NCBI RefSeq assembly: GCF_030936135.1
Contig: NW_026776913.1
Span: 186,001-250,000 of the forward strand
DNA from: Gavia stellata
Taxonomy: Eukaryota; Chordata; Aves; Gaviiformes; Gaviidae
Length of the DNA stretch: 64,000 nucleotides
Direction of reading: 5' to 3'
Each line of letters starts with the position of its first letter. The stretch's first letter is position 1. The notes beneath the pieces were generated by a model. That model worked only from the letters and a program-made list of their open reading frames with translations. It was not told the origin of the DNA and ran no database searches. The position numbers and the translations under genes were made by a program. Positions 54,406-64,000 of this stretch are shown here, piece after piece.

Positions 54406-56850
54406 ATGATTTTCTCCCTTTGATTTTTGCAGAGCCTGTCTGCCTTCTTGCATCCTGCCCTGGCCCTCCTTGCTCCTTCACCTCTTGCCAGAGCACTGCC
54501 CGTGCACTGTAGCTGCAGATCTGGGGGTTAGAAGGAGCCTTCCTCTTGCACCACAAGTCCCCAGGCTTGCCCTGGACAGGACTCCCTAGTCAGTGCTTCT
54601 TCGGGGCGGTCTGCATCTGTCCCTCCTTCCCTGCTCCACAGCAATCGGCATCCCTCCTTTGCGGGGTCTCTGCAAAGACCCTGTCTCTGTCCTCTTTGTC
54701 ATTCTCGATGGTGCACAGGCTGCACCCCTCCTCACACACATCCTTCACCTGGACCTCAGTTCCCAGACCAGAGCATACTGCCCATGGGGGAGGCCACCGT
54801 CCCCCCAGTGCCAGGGAGAGGCACTCCCTGGAGCTGAGGCCTGAACGGCAGCAGCCTCCCTCCAGAGGTCTGTCGCAGAGAGACCTCTGATGTGCGAAGG
54901 GCAGCTGACAAAGCCGTGCTGAGGATCGTCCCCTGTGGCGCATGGGCTTAGTCACACGCTGTCCTGAGCAGAGTTTCTTGGACCCCTTTGCCCCCCTGCT
55001 GCAAAGTTTGATGAAACACAAACATGCTGCTCTCTGCACATCAGCAAGGAAATACACGGCACAGGGGGACCCCTCTGGGGCCCCACATGAACATCCCTCT
55101 GCATCAGTTCCTCCCTGCTGCAAGGGCACAAGTCCGGACAGAAATGCCAGCAGTGGCTCCCCTGCGGTCTAGCATTAAAGGTCACCAACTCTCACACTGT
55201 GACTTCCGTACAGCACCAGTTCGACCGCTGGATGTCGTTTTTACGCTCCAGATTTACCTCCCTCTGCATTTCCTCAGCATCACACCTGCTTCTGTGTTCT
55301 CCATCCCATCAGCACCAAACCCGGGGCTCACAGCACACCTGTCTCAACAGTCCCCAGTTTCCATACCCAAATATGCTCACCCACCAGACTGGACTGTCCA
55401 GCCAGCTGCAGCCCTTCACAGCCATCAGACACTGTCCAGAGGAAGAAAGACCTGCTCATGAGCTCCAACAAGCTGCTGGGCTCCACTCTTGCAACCTCTT
55501 GCTGCTACAGAACCCTTCTCACCCATCAGGAAGACAGTGACAACTGTGACCCAGGACATGTCTCTCTGTCTCCAGTCTGAGCACCTCCCCAGTCAACCGG
55601 TCAGGCCAAGGAATGGCACATACTGGACTATAGTCCCACAGCAATGTGCACGTCCTAGCTCCCTGCAGATCGGCTGCCTCAGGGCTGGCTCCCCAGGCAT
55701 GCACCTCTAGAGGAGTTTGCGTTTGTTGTGACCGAGCGCAAGTGAGAGGCGGTGAGAGACCGTCTGTCACAGCACAGCTGCTGTCTTGTCAGCTTTGAGC
55801 ATGAGCTTGAAAATGCTTGGCCGCAGGGGTAGTGCCTGCAGGATTGTCACTGCTCCAAGAGTCCTTCTAGGTCTTTCTTGAGCAAGAACGGGAGAGCCAT
55901 TGCTGAGGATGGGCTTTGGGGCCCTGTGTGCAAAGCAGACTAGATGAGCAGTCCATCCCCTTAACTCCACTCAGCCACCCCAGAAGTTCACGGTGACTGT
56001 GGTCTGCTTTAATTCCCACAAACCCTCCTTGCCAGGCAAGGGCTCAGCAGGGAAAAGTCTATGGCATTGGGCACCACAATTGCCCCAGCTTTACCACCAT
56101 GACAACACCACCCCTGCATGTGGTCAAACCATCGACCGTTGAGTGAAGAGCTGAACACGCTCACCCACCCTGCCCCAGAGGCCGCAGCCAGGGCTGTCCC
56201 AGGGCACTGCTTTGCTGTCAGGACAGTCCTCAGGGCTGAAGGAGTGGGAAGGTCCCTGAGCCCTACCCACACCCTCAGCCCCAGGGAGATGGAAGCTTGC
56301 TGTTCACCCCACCTCCAGGGATGCTGGGGGACAGAGGGGTGCAGGGGGAGGCCCAGTGCCTGGAGGAAGGGGTGTAAGATTTCTGTCCCCATGTCCTCTC
56401 CACCACATGCCCTGGGGTGCCATCAGAGCCTGGGAGGGCTTGCCTCACCTCAGGGAGGGCATTCCCCTCCCCCTGTTGCACTGCTCCTGCTGTGGAGTTG
56501 GGGACAGATGTGGCACAGAGGGCTGTTGCCCTGGGTGGCAGAGGAGGCTCAGGGGAAGGGATTTCCTCTTCTCCATTGAAACACCATGGAGTAGGCCAGA
56601 TCATGGCAGCAGCACCTGCAGCAAGAGCCTCCTCCTGCCCCATTGCCCTGCAGAGATGAAGGGGCAGCATTCTGCAGTGCAGCCCTGTGCCAGGATCGGG
56701 CCCCAGCAGAGTGCTGGTCCTGACTTCCCCCATCTCAGGAGGATTCAAGCGCTGTTGTCTGTAGTGTCCCTGGGCACCCAGGGGACAAGACTGTGCTTGT
56801 CATAGGCACATCAACAGGATGCGAGTGTCTCTGATGCTGGCAGGTGTCAA
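54406..56850. other. GC-rich stretch, no gene recognised
   Basis: Many 60-180 codon open frames on both strands, as expected from composition. I could not find conserved domain motifs, a signal peptide with a matching frame, or repeats. Confidence 0.4.
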
Positions 56851-56922
56851 GGGGATGTAGCTCAGTGGAAGAGTGCCCACTTCGCATGTCGGCGGTCCTG
56901 GGTTCAGGTGCCAGCATCTCCA
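56851..56922 (+). tRNA. tRNA-Ala(CGC)-like sequence, probably decayed
   Basis: 72 bases: acceptor GGGGATG/CATCTCC (perfect), D arm GCTC/GAGT, anticodon loop TTCGCAT (anticodon CGC), T arm CTGGG/GCCAG with one G-G mismatch, discriminator A. The anticodon stem has one C-C mismatch. The B box reads GGTTCAGGTG instead of GGTTCGATCC, which would weaken TFIIIC binding. It is probably a diverged or inactive copy, but the acceptor and D arms are well kept. Confidence 0.68.
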
Positions 56923-59800
56923 GGGGTGCTTTTGCCCTGACTCCCCAGCCTCAGGCAGGTGCAGGCACTGATCCTCCCCAGGCTCTGTGGGCCTGCCCTG
57001 CCCACCCAGGGCTTGGCTGTGAGGTGAGGAGGGCTGTGTGCGCTGCCTCTGCTGAGCCCCCTCTTGGAGGAGAAGCAGGTAGCTGTGCTGGACCTGAGCT
57101 CAGGTCACTGCCCTGCACCACACACCCACCCCACCCACCGCCCAGGGACAATGCTTGGCAGCAGAGTGCCCCTGTGAGGAGACCTCAGGGAGGGGATAGA
57201 CGTCAGCAGCACACTGGGAATCCTTTCTGGCTGCACTGAGAGATGTGGTGTGAGGGTGCTGGTACAGCCCAGGTGTCCTTTGGGACCAGGGCCATGCTGC
57301 CCTGGTGGGTCTCCAGGGATAAGGGTCTGAGATTGTCCTGTCTCCAGGTGGAGATGCCATACCACATGGGAAACACTCCTCTGTGCCAGCAGGTAGGGTA
57401 TCTGAGTTGGAGGAGCCTGGGCAGGGCTGTGGGACCCCCAGCTGGAGGAATGGAATGACATTTCTTACCCTGACCCTGCCTCCAGCTCCTTCCCCTTCTG
57501 CAGTCACCACTGGCTTAGAGCAGAGCCTCAGCTCAGGGAACCTGGAGCTGCTGAGGTCAGGCACAGCCCTGCAGAGGTGGGTTTGGTGGGGCCGGTGCCC
57601 ACCTCTTGTTTCTGGGTGTTGGGTGTCTCCGTCCACCCTGTGATGGTGGGATCAGGGATGCACAGGCTTGTCCAAAGCCATGCCCAGGTGGCGGTGAGCC
57701 CAAACTAAGAGAAATAAGGCTGCTCTCCTCTGGGTTTTCAACAGCCGAGCTCTGCCCGGTGTAGGGCAGCAGTGCTGAGAGTTGGGCTCTCACTGTGACC
57801 CCCCTCAGGTCGGTCCTTGGGAGCTGCAGGAGCAAGCACGGATCTGGGGCACAGTGATGATCCTGCCTCCTGCAGAGAACAGAGCCAGCCTGCAGGGCCA
57901 GAATGTTCAGGTCCCAAAATGCCATGAAATGGGCTCTTTCTGCTCAGCTGTGCTGCCCCCTCAAGCACACCCAGGCCTGTGGCTTATCTCCCCAAGGAGG
58001 AGGAGGCAAACCTCTACCAGGTGCCAGAGCAGGGGAGAAATATTATGCCTGTGGGAGGGCAGAGCTGGCGGGGAGGTGGCGCAGGACCAGCACTGGGCTC
58101 TTCTCCCTGGTCCCCACCTGGGGCACCTTGAGTCTGCAGGTCAGTGTCTGTACTGCCCAGAGGCCCCCGCCATCCTGTGTTCAGAAGATAACACTCCTCC
58201 CTTCCTCTTTACTTCACTTTTATACGTTACTTCTCTGAGATGCAGGGCTGCAGCTTGCCCCAGTGGGTAGTTTTCCAGGGAAAGGAGGCTGTTTGCAGTG
58301 CCCATGAATGTCACTCATCGCTGCTCTCCCATGGGGGCTGCCAGCAGGAAGGCTCCAGGGTGTGGGGCAGAGGGATGTGTGAGCCTGGGCTCCCCCAGGT
58401 CCCCCCAGGGTCACCCCAGGTGTAGAGGAGCTCCCAGCAGGGAATGGGGCAACACTGCCGTAGAAGAGGATGCTGGCAACAGCTGCTGCCTCTCTTCTCC
58501 TCTAGGGCCAGATCCTGCTCTTTGCAGTGCTACTGAGCTGCAGCTGCTCCCCACAGGGAGCCCTGCCACAGACAGCCAACGCACCTTCCAGCCCGCAGCA
58601 GAGGAGTCCATTGGGGAAGAGCTGGAGGGGTGTGGAGATCCACCAGTGGGAGCAGGGAGGGCAGTTTGGGCACCAGTTCCTGCCCAGGTGTCAAATCCTT
58701 CTCCCCACCTGGCTTCTGCATAAGAGGTTTCTCTGCCGTGGGCACTGGGGCAGGTAAAAGCCTGAGCAGAGATGGACCCTGGCTCAGCTCCCAGCAGTAC
58801 CTGCTTTAGGGGAGGGACACAAAAATCTCCTCTGCCATGGAAATGTGCCCACATGAGCATCCTCCTGGATGGGCCCTTCTCCAGGCCAGGGGCTGGGACA
58901 TGGCTTTTGGCTGCAGCACACGTCTCGTGGGGATCCTTTCTCCATCCCCCTGGCCCTCCAACAGCGCTGAGAGAAAGATGCCCCCATTCCCCTGCTCCCA
59001 CCCCTCCTGTACCTGCACACAAGTACTGCCCCGACACAAACCCAGACTGGCACCACTGGTGAGGCAGAGGAGGACAGGGGTGGGGGCTGGAGGGGAGCAG
59101 GAGGAGGGGTCATAGGGCTGCCATGGAGCCTTACAGCCCCTGCTCAGGAAGAAGGCAGCTCTGCGGCTGTGACAAGAGTGCTCGGGGTCTGCAAGTGCCT
59201 GGGCAGCAGGAACAGCCCCTGGAGACTTGGGTCCTGGCAGAGCATGAGGAGAGGGAATTCCAGTCCCATGTATCCCAGACAGTGGCTCTGCACCCTATGC
59301 TGGGGCAGTGGGGAGCAGAACTGCCTCCGAACCATTGTGGGAGGTAATCTGTGGCCATGATCCCCCTGGGGTGGGCTGGGGTGTTCAGGGCACTGCAGCC
59401 GCCTTAGGGCTCACTTGTGTGGGGCCACAGCCCAGGGCTTACCCTGGCATGGCAGCTCTGTCATGGCCTCTGCACTGTGGGACCAGAAGGTAGGGCCTGG
59501 GGCAAGGAGCAGCTGGGAAACCCCAGGGTGAGGAAATGGGTGCTCCCACTGGGGTCGCATCATGGGACCTATCAGAGAGACATTTTGACTAGAAACTGCC
59601 CGTGGCCAGCAGGATGGAAGTGTCTCTGCCAATACGATTATCCCCCAGGAACCATGGGCTCTCGCAGCCCCACAACCTCACCCCAAGCCTGCTGTCCCTG
59701 AGACACGCCCTTTCCCCACCACCATGTCTTTGTGCTCTGCTCCCCTAGACCAGCCTCAGGGAGACACCGCGACACCTGGGCAGGCAAGCAGCAGCTCAGG
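56923..59800. other. GC-rich stretch, no gene recognised
   Basis: Sequence downstream of the SRCR gene's 3' end. One plus-strand spot (58,499-58,560) has a pyrimidine-AG followed by a hydrophobic frame (ILLFAVLLSCSCS) like a signal peptide, but no partner exon was found. Confidence 0.4.
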
Positions 59801-59819
59801 GTCAAAGTCCCCCGAGACT

Positions 59820-59825
59820 TTTAAT
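59820..59825 (-). terminator. Candidate polyadenylation signal of the SRCR gene
   Basis: ATTAAA on the minus strand, about 100 bases after the predicted stop codon. Confidence 0.4.
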
Positions 59826-59926
59826 AAGAACAAATATGATGTACAGCATAAGAATGGGAAGAAAAATAGAGGAAACTCTGGACTGTTTCTGCTGCGCATG
59901 GGTCAAGGGAGATGGTGCCCTGGAGC

Positions 59927-60183
59927 TCACAGCTCTCCCAGCTGCACAGACCTCTCCTCCCTCCTGGCTGCACCCAGCGGCACAGCAGGGTTGGGCTCTC
60001 CTGGCCTGGGGCTCAGGCACTGTTGTGCACTGAGCTCCCGTGTCACAGCCTTTGTGTCCTCACAAGGATGTGCCAGAGACACCTCTTCAGCATCATCATA
60101 GCCCGTACTCCCCAGGGACAGGGACAAGGTGACTCCTTCAGCTCCAGGGACCCCGGCACTTCTCTGGGAGTGCAGGCTGCCCC
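59927..60183 (-). CDS. Last exon: cytoplasmic tail end, second YDDA motif
   Basis: Starts after CTTGCAG, phase 1. Contains [20 protein letters not shown] and ends VQLGEL before TGA. 85 codons including the stop. An ATTAAA lies ~100 bases downstream. Confidence 0.8.
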
Positions 60184-63100
60184 CTGCAAGCAGCGAAGCA
60201 GGACGTTGCAGTTCGCCCCATGGGTTCTGTACATCACTTCCCTCCCTGTTCCTCACCACATTCAGCTCCTTCTCCCACCCCCAGTCCCTCCAAGGGAAAC
60301 TCCTGGGTCAGGTTCCCTCTTCCCATGAGGCTGGGGTCTCAGTATGGCAGCGGCTTGGGTGGCGCCAGGGATGACACCCCTGGAACCAGCAACACTGAAT
60401 TTCCCTCTCACCTCTGGCTGCATCCCTGGTCCCTGCTCCCTCCTCTGGCACCCTGGGCAGTTCCCAAGCTCCCTGCCCAGGGGCAGCATCCTCCCCTGGG
60501 TCAGAAACCTCCCTGGCATCATCATAGCCATCCGCTGGCTCACCTCCGGGCAGGACAAGAACATCTGAAAGCAGAGGGGAGCTGGTGACAGTGAGAAGGT
60601 ACGTCCTGCAGAGCAGAGGGCGGGAGGATGTTCTGGGACACAGGGCTGAGACACTGGTGTTGGCAGCACCATGGGAGACCCCCAGGTCCTGCCCATCTCT
60701 GACAGTGACACTCAGTGACACCTTTGTCCATCGCAAGTCTGCAGGGAGATCAACCCCTTCCTGCCCCCGTTACCTGGTGCTGATCCCAGACCATCCTCCT
60801 CCTCGCTCACGCCAGGGTAGGGCTGCAGCTGGGTCAGGGACTCCTCTGAATAGGAGCCTGGAGGGATGCACAGCGGGTGTTATGGAGCAAGCCCCACTGA
60901 CCTGGCTCGTGGTCAGCACTGCTGGGGAAGGGGGACCCACAGAGCTGGGGCTGAATAGGGAAGAGGGATGGGAATTCACCCTGCTCCCCTGGGACAAACC
61001 CTGTCTCAAAGGTGCTCCCAGAGCTGCCCTAGGACAGCCCCTTCCCTCACTCCTCGGCTGTCCCATGGGGTGCAGGGGCAGGCAGAGAGGGGCTGTCCAG
61101 CTGGGATGGGCAAAGCTGGTTGGGAGGAAGCTCCTCTCCCAGGCCCAGGACCTGCATGCTCTCCCCACAGACCACACGGCCCCAGCGCTGAATGGGCTGG
61201 GGGCCTTATGGGGATCAGCCCTGGGTTATGGCCAGGGAAAAGGGTCCTGCAGATGCGTCTCCAGGGACGACCCACACCCACCTGAGCGACCAAACCTCGC
61301 CTGCTTCTCCCACGCTGGGCTGTAACCAACCTCCTCATACACGGCCTCGGGGAATGGTTCCTGAGCTCTCCAGGAGCCTGGGGACACAGGCAGGGCTGGC
61401 ACAGGGAAAGACAGAAGGGCAATGGGACCCCACTGTTCTCCTGCAGACCTGTTCCTTGGGACTGGTCCTACAGCACAGCCCCACTGTGTTGCCCAGGCAC
61501 AGCTGCCACATCCCCATTGAGGGCAACATCACTGTGGAGGTTATCTATCTGGTGCAGTGTCATCCTCGCATCACCCCTTTGGAGACAGCGCTCATGCCCC
61601 TCTGGCCCCTGGGTCATGCCCCCTTGCCTGACCCCAGAGCAGCTCCCATGTTTCCTCTCCACCTGGAGCTGCCCCTTATCTGCCCCATGGGTCCACAGCA
61701 GAGCCCCTGCCCTGCCAGGGGGTGGGAAGGGCTGGGCAGAGGGACAGCCCGGGGGCCTGACACCATGGAGATGGACCATGCTGCCTCGCACTCCTCCTGT
61801 CATCTCCCTTGCCCCAGAGCCCCCTCCAGCGCTACCTAGAGCACTGCCAGCCTTGGCCATCCCCACTCTGCCATTTCTCTCCTCGCTCTATTGCTAGCTC
61901 CCCCCGCCTCTGGGCTCTCTCCACCCCTTGCTGCTGGTGCCCCACAGCCAGGCACTCAATGGGGCCGTGCATGGGACAGGTGGCAGTACACAGTCTCATC
62001 CCCCCAGCTCTGCCTGTGCCCCTTGCTGACACCCTGCAGCACCCCAAAGCCCTTCCAGGAGGCATCTCCCCCTGGGACAGCTGTGGAAGGACCCACCTCT
62101 GCGTCCAGCCCTGGCGCTTAGCACTTGCCCAGCCAGGAGGGCCAGGAGCAGGCAGAGAAGGGCCCCCAGGATGATGCAGATGATGACGGGCACTGAGACT
62201 CTCCCACTGCTGGTCAGACGGCCTCGGGTGGGATCTGCATGGGCAAGAACATGGAAGGGGCAGCAGCAGGCCCGGGAGAGGTGGAGGCAGCACCAGTCCT
62301 GACCCCCAGCACACAAGGCAGCAGGGGGTGGAGGGCCCCAGGGGTGAGTGACGGGGAAGCTTCCACCCTGCTGAGTAAATTACAACCCTCCCTAACCCTC
62401 CACCACCCACCCAGTGCCTCCTCCTGGGAGTTTCACACCCTAGCAAGGAGCCCCTTCCATCCAGCTGTGGGTCACAGTCTGGCCATGGGGATACCCAGCC
62501 CTGGGGGGAGGACAAGTTACCTGCTCGGGTTGGGGATGCTGCTGTCCTGGCTATAGCTGCAGAGGAGGAAAAGGAGAGCTGGGCTGAGAGGGCGGGTGTG
62601 CCTCCTCCTCAGCACACCGTGTATGTGTCTGTAGGTGTCCTTGACACATCCCACCCAAATTGCCCTTCCTGTAGTGCTAGAGAGGGAGGCTGGGACTGGG
62701 TCCAGGGCTTCTGCTGTGGGCAGCAGGCAGGATGGCACAGCCAGCCCAGGGGATAGCCCTGGGGCTGCAGGGCCCCACGGGCAGTGGCCAGAGGATGTCC
62801 AGTTCCACCAAGACTGCTCCCCACCTGGCACCAGGCTCCTGCACTCTGCAGGAACGTTCTTGCTCTTGGGAGGTCAGGGGCCATGCCAGGACCAAGTGGA
62901 CAAAAGGCCTTCCCCAGCTCCCTGCCAATACCCAAGCAAAGGGTCCCAGTCCTGCCACTCACCTGAGCAGCGCACGGCAGCATCTTCCTTATGCCGGCAA
63001 ACACCGCTGTCCCCGGGCCGGGCCCAGCAGTCCTGTAAGGACAGCTCTGTCCCCTGGCACTCCACCTGCTCCAGCCAGATGGGGCCCATCCCCATCCCAA

Positions 63101-64000
63101 ATGCAGCCTCATGCAGGGCAGACACTGCGGGGCCACAGCCCAGCTGCCTGCACGCCACTTCAGCATCCCGCATGTCCCAGGAGTCATCGCACACCGTCCC
63201 CCAAGAGCCACGGTGCCAGACCTCCACTCTGCCTGAGCACCCGTCCTCGCCTCCCACTGCACGAATCTTCTCCCTGTCTGGAGAAGGCAAAGACCTCCCA
63301 TGGCACTGAGACAGCTGGCAGAGCCCTGCCAGACAAGAAGGGTACACAGGGGAGCAGCTCCCTACCTGTGCAGCTCGTGGAGTTGGGGCACGGGGCCAAC
63401 GGGCTCTGGGGCATTTCTGGGCGTCCCCCTGAAGAAGGAAACACTGTGGTGAAGGGGTTTGTTTGGGGGATCGTGCAGAACAGAGCAGGGCTGAGCTCTG
63501 CTTGTGCCTCCCTTTGCCATCATGATCACGGCAGCAACTGAACACCGGTCATTCAGGGGACACGCGTTGGACTGTGGGGGGACCCAGATTGCTCAGCCCC
63601 AAAAGGTCCCTGGTTTGCAGAGCAGCAGGAGGGTGTCCATGGAGGGAAGGCACCTCTGAATCCTGTCTAGTCTGTTCTGAGACCTCACCTAGAGATACCT
63701 CTGCCTCCCCTGGGCACTGCTGGCAACCTGGGTGGCAACTGCTGCTGGACATGTGTGGCTGCGGTCATGCTTGTGCCACTGGCAACACAAGGGTCTGACA
63801 TGGAAAGGAAAAGCCCCTCCAAGCCCTTTCTCTGTGTTTGACTATGCCCAGCGGGTAGCAGGATCTGGGGTGACACGGGTGCCCAAACGGCTCAGAGTTA
63901 CCGTTGCAGATGATGTGGACCTCGTCTCGCAGGTCTTCGCATGACTGTGGGTCCCAGGGAGCCGAGGGACACTGCCAGAAGGAGCTGGTTTTCTCCCCAC
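59927..64000 (-). CDS. Scavenger receptor cysteine-rich membrane protein (WC1/CD163/SCART-like), 3' part of gene
   Basis: Predicted exons on the minus strand, from the 5' side: >64,000-63,902; 63,428-63,366; 63,277-62,963; 62,556-62,521; 62,234-62,097; 61,377-61,282; 60,857-60,774; 60,564-60,412; 60,183-59,927 (stop TGA). All have AG/GT borders and every junction is phase 1, giving one unbroken frame. Product order: end of an SRCR domain, 21-residue linker, one full group-B SRCR domain, 12-residue stalk, one TM segment, and a ~200-residue cytoplasmic tail with Tyr motifs ([31 protein letters not shown]). This is the layout of WC1/CD163-type receptors on leukocytes that bind microbial or host ligands. 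Earlier SRCR exons, signal peptide and start lie beyond the window. Subfamily assignment is inference. Confidence 0.88.
60412..60564 (-). CDS. Exon: cytoplasmic tail, first YDDA motif
   Basis: 153 bases, phase 1-1. Contains [20 protein letters not shown]. Acceptor CTGCTTTCAG, donor GTGAGA. The YDDA core recurs in the next exon, suggesting exon duplication. Confidence 0.82.
60774..60857 (-). CDS. Exon: cytoplasmic tail, acidic
   Basis: 84 bases, phase 1-1, encoding [20 protein letters not shown] and then DGLGSAP. Acidic, with two tyrosines. Acceptor CCTCCAG, donor GTAACG. Confidence 0.78.
61282..61377 (-). CDS. Exon: cytoplasmic tail, YEEV motif
   Basis: 96 bases, phase 1-1, encoding [20 protein letters not shown] and then [11 protein letters not shown]. 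The Y-E-E-V motif is a possible phosphotyrosine site; it lacks the -2 residue of a strict ITIM. Donor GTGGGT, acceptor CCCCAG. Confidence 0.82.
62097..62234 (-). CDS. Exon: transmembrane segment
   Basis: 138 bases, phase 1-1. A juxtamembrane stretch ([14 protein letters not shown]) is followed by ~21 hydrophobic residues ([20 protein letters not shown]) and a basic stop-transfer region (SARAGRR), which sets type I orientation. Confidence 0.9.
62521..62556 (-). CDS. Exon: mini stalk exon
   Basis: 36 bases, phase 1-1, encoding [12 protein letters not shown] between the last SRCR domain and the membrane exon. Acceptor TCCTCTGCAG, donor GTAACT. It is very short, so the call rests on frame and splice-site fit. 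Confidence 0.65.
62963..63277 (-). CDS. Exon: complete group-B SRCR domain
   Basis: 315 bases, phase 1 at both ends, the standard one-exon-per-domain form. It reads [20 protein letters not shown], then [44 protein letters not shown] and [11 protein letters not shown]. There are eight cysteines in group-B spacing, including the first pair C-x(n)-TVCDD and the final AVRC. The donor is GTGAGT and the acceptor follows CCTTCTCCAG. Confidence 0.95.
63366..63428 (-). CDS. Exon: short linker between SRCR domains
   Basis: 63 bases, phase 1-1, encoding a Pro-rich linker ([19 protein letters not shown]) with an N-glycosylation site (NST) and two cysteines. It joins without frame loss to exons on both sides. 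Such linker exons are common between SRCR domains in this family. Confidence 0.82.
63902..64000 (-). CDS. Exon (cut by window): C-terminal part of an SRCR domain
   Basis: Reads [20 protein letters not shown] and then VHIICN before a GTAACT donor. The W-x-CPS-x-PW and C-x-DL-x-DEVHI-x-C pattern is typical of the membrane-proximal domains of WC1/CD163-like receptors, and differs from the [11 protein letters not shown] ending of the next domain. Confidence 0.88.

Noticed and set aside
58499-58757. Possible signal-peptide exon on the plus strand (ILLFAVLLSCSCS)
   Set aside because: No matching downstream exon, no conserved domain in frame and no defined start. Such hydrophobic frames are common in GC-rich DNA.
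60585-61325. 246-codon plus-strand frame
   Set aside because: It lies antisense to predicted SRCR tail exons and introns and is explained by their composition.

Overview
The window looks like bird nuclear DNA. It is littered with CR1 LINEs whose 3' ends carry the avian ATTCTGTG-type tandem octamer, it contains an avian ERVL-type LTR, and its intact genes are single-exon olfactory receptors (ORs) of the type expanded in birds (gamma-c, OR14-like: N-terminus MSNSSSITQF, then PMYFFLLNLS and MAYDRYIAIC). The right end carries a vertebrate scavenger-receptor (SRCR, WC1/CD163/SCART-like) gene. OR and SRCR genes next to each other are known from chicken microchromosome 16 near the MHC, and avian MHC regions also carry tRNA genes, so an MHC-linked microchromosome is the leading guess for the source. 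That is inference.

Layout. Positions 1-~25,200 (block A) and ~28,926-~51,100 (block B) are two copies of one segment in the same orientation, offset by about 27.8-29.2 kb depending on indels. Each block holds, left to right: an OR pseudogene (-); a fused OR remnant (-); a CR1-flanked repeat; a ~2-3 kb OR upstream region; an OR (+); a CR1 piece; a second copy of the ~0.85 kb repeat; a 0.56 kb period-6 repeat; a large rearranged CR1 (-); and a second OR (-) facing the first. In block A the two ORs and their upstream regions form ~3 kb inverted arms around a ~10.5 kb spacer. In block B the second arm is cut off exactly at the OR start codon. A solo LTR and a CR1 occur in B only, so they post-date the duplication. 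Spacer 25.2-28.9 kb holds two CR1 3' ends.

Positions 51.1-54.3 kb are old repeats (ERVL-type pol relic and LTR, old CR1). Positions 54.3-59.8 kb are GC-rich with two decayed tRNA-like sequences (Phe-GAA, Ala-CGC) and no gene I recognise. Positions 59.8-64.0 kb hold the 3' part of the SRCR receptor gene (-): nine exons, all joined in phase 1, encoding SRCR end, linker, one complete group-B SRCR, stalk, transmembrane segment and a ~200-residue tyrosine-containing tail. The 5' part lies beyond the window.

The most interesting signals are in the OR array. B1 and B2 share a TM3-TM5 sequence that neither positional counterpart in A has. The A1 and A2 upstream arms share a structure that B1 lacks. 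TM3 is the most variable segment between paralogues. Together these suggest gene conversion between inverted OR copies, acting separately in each block.
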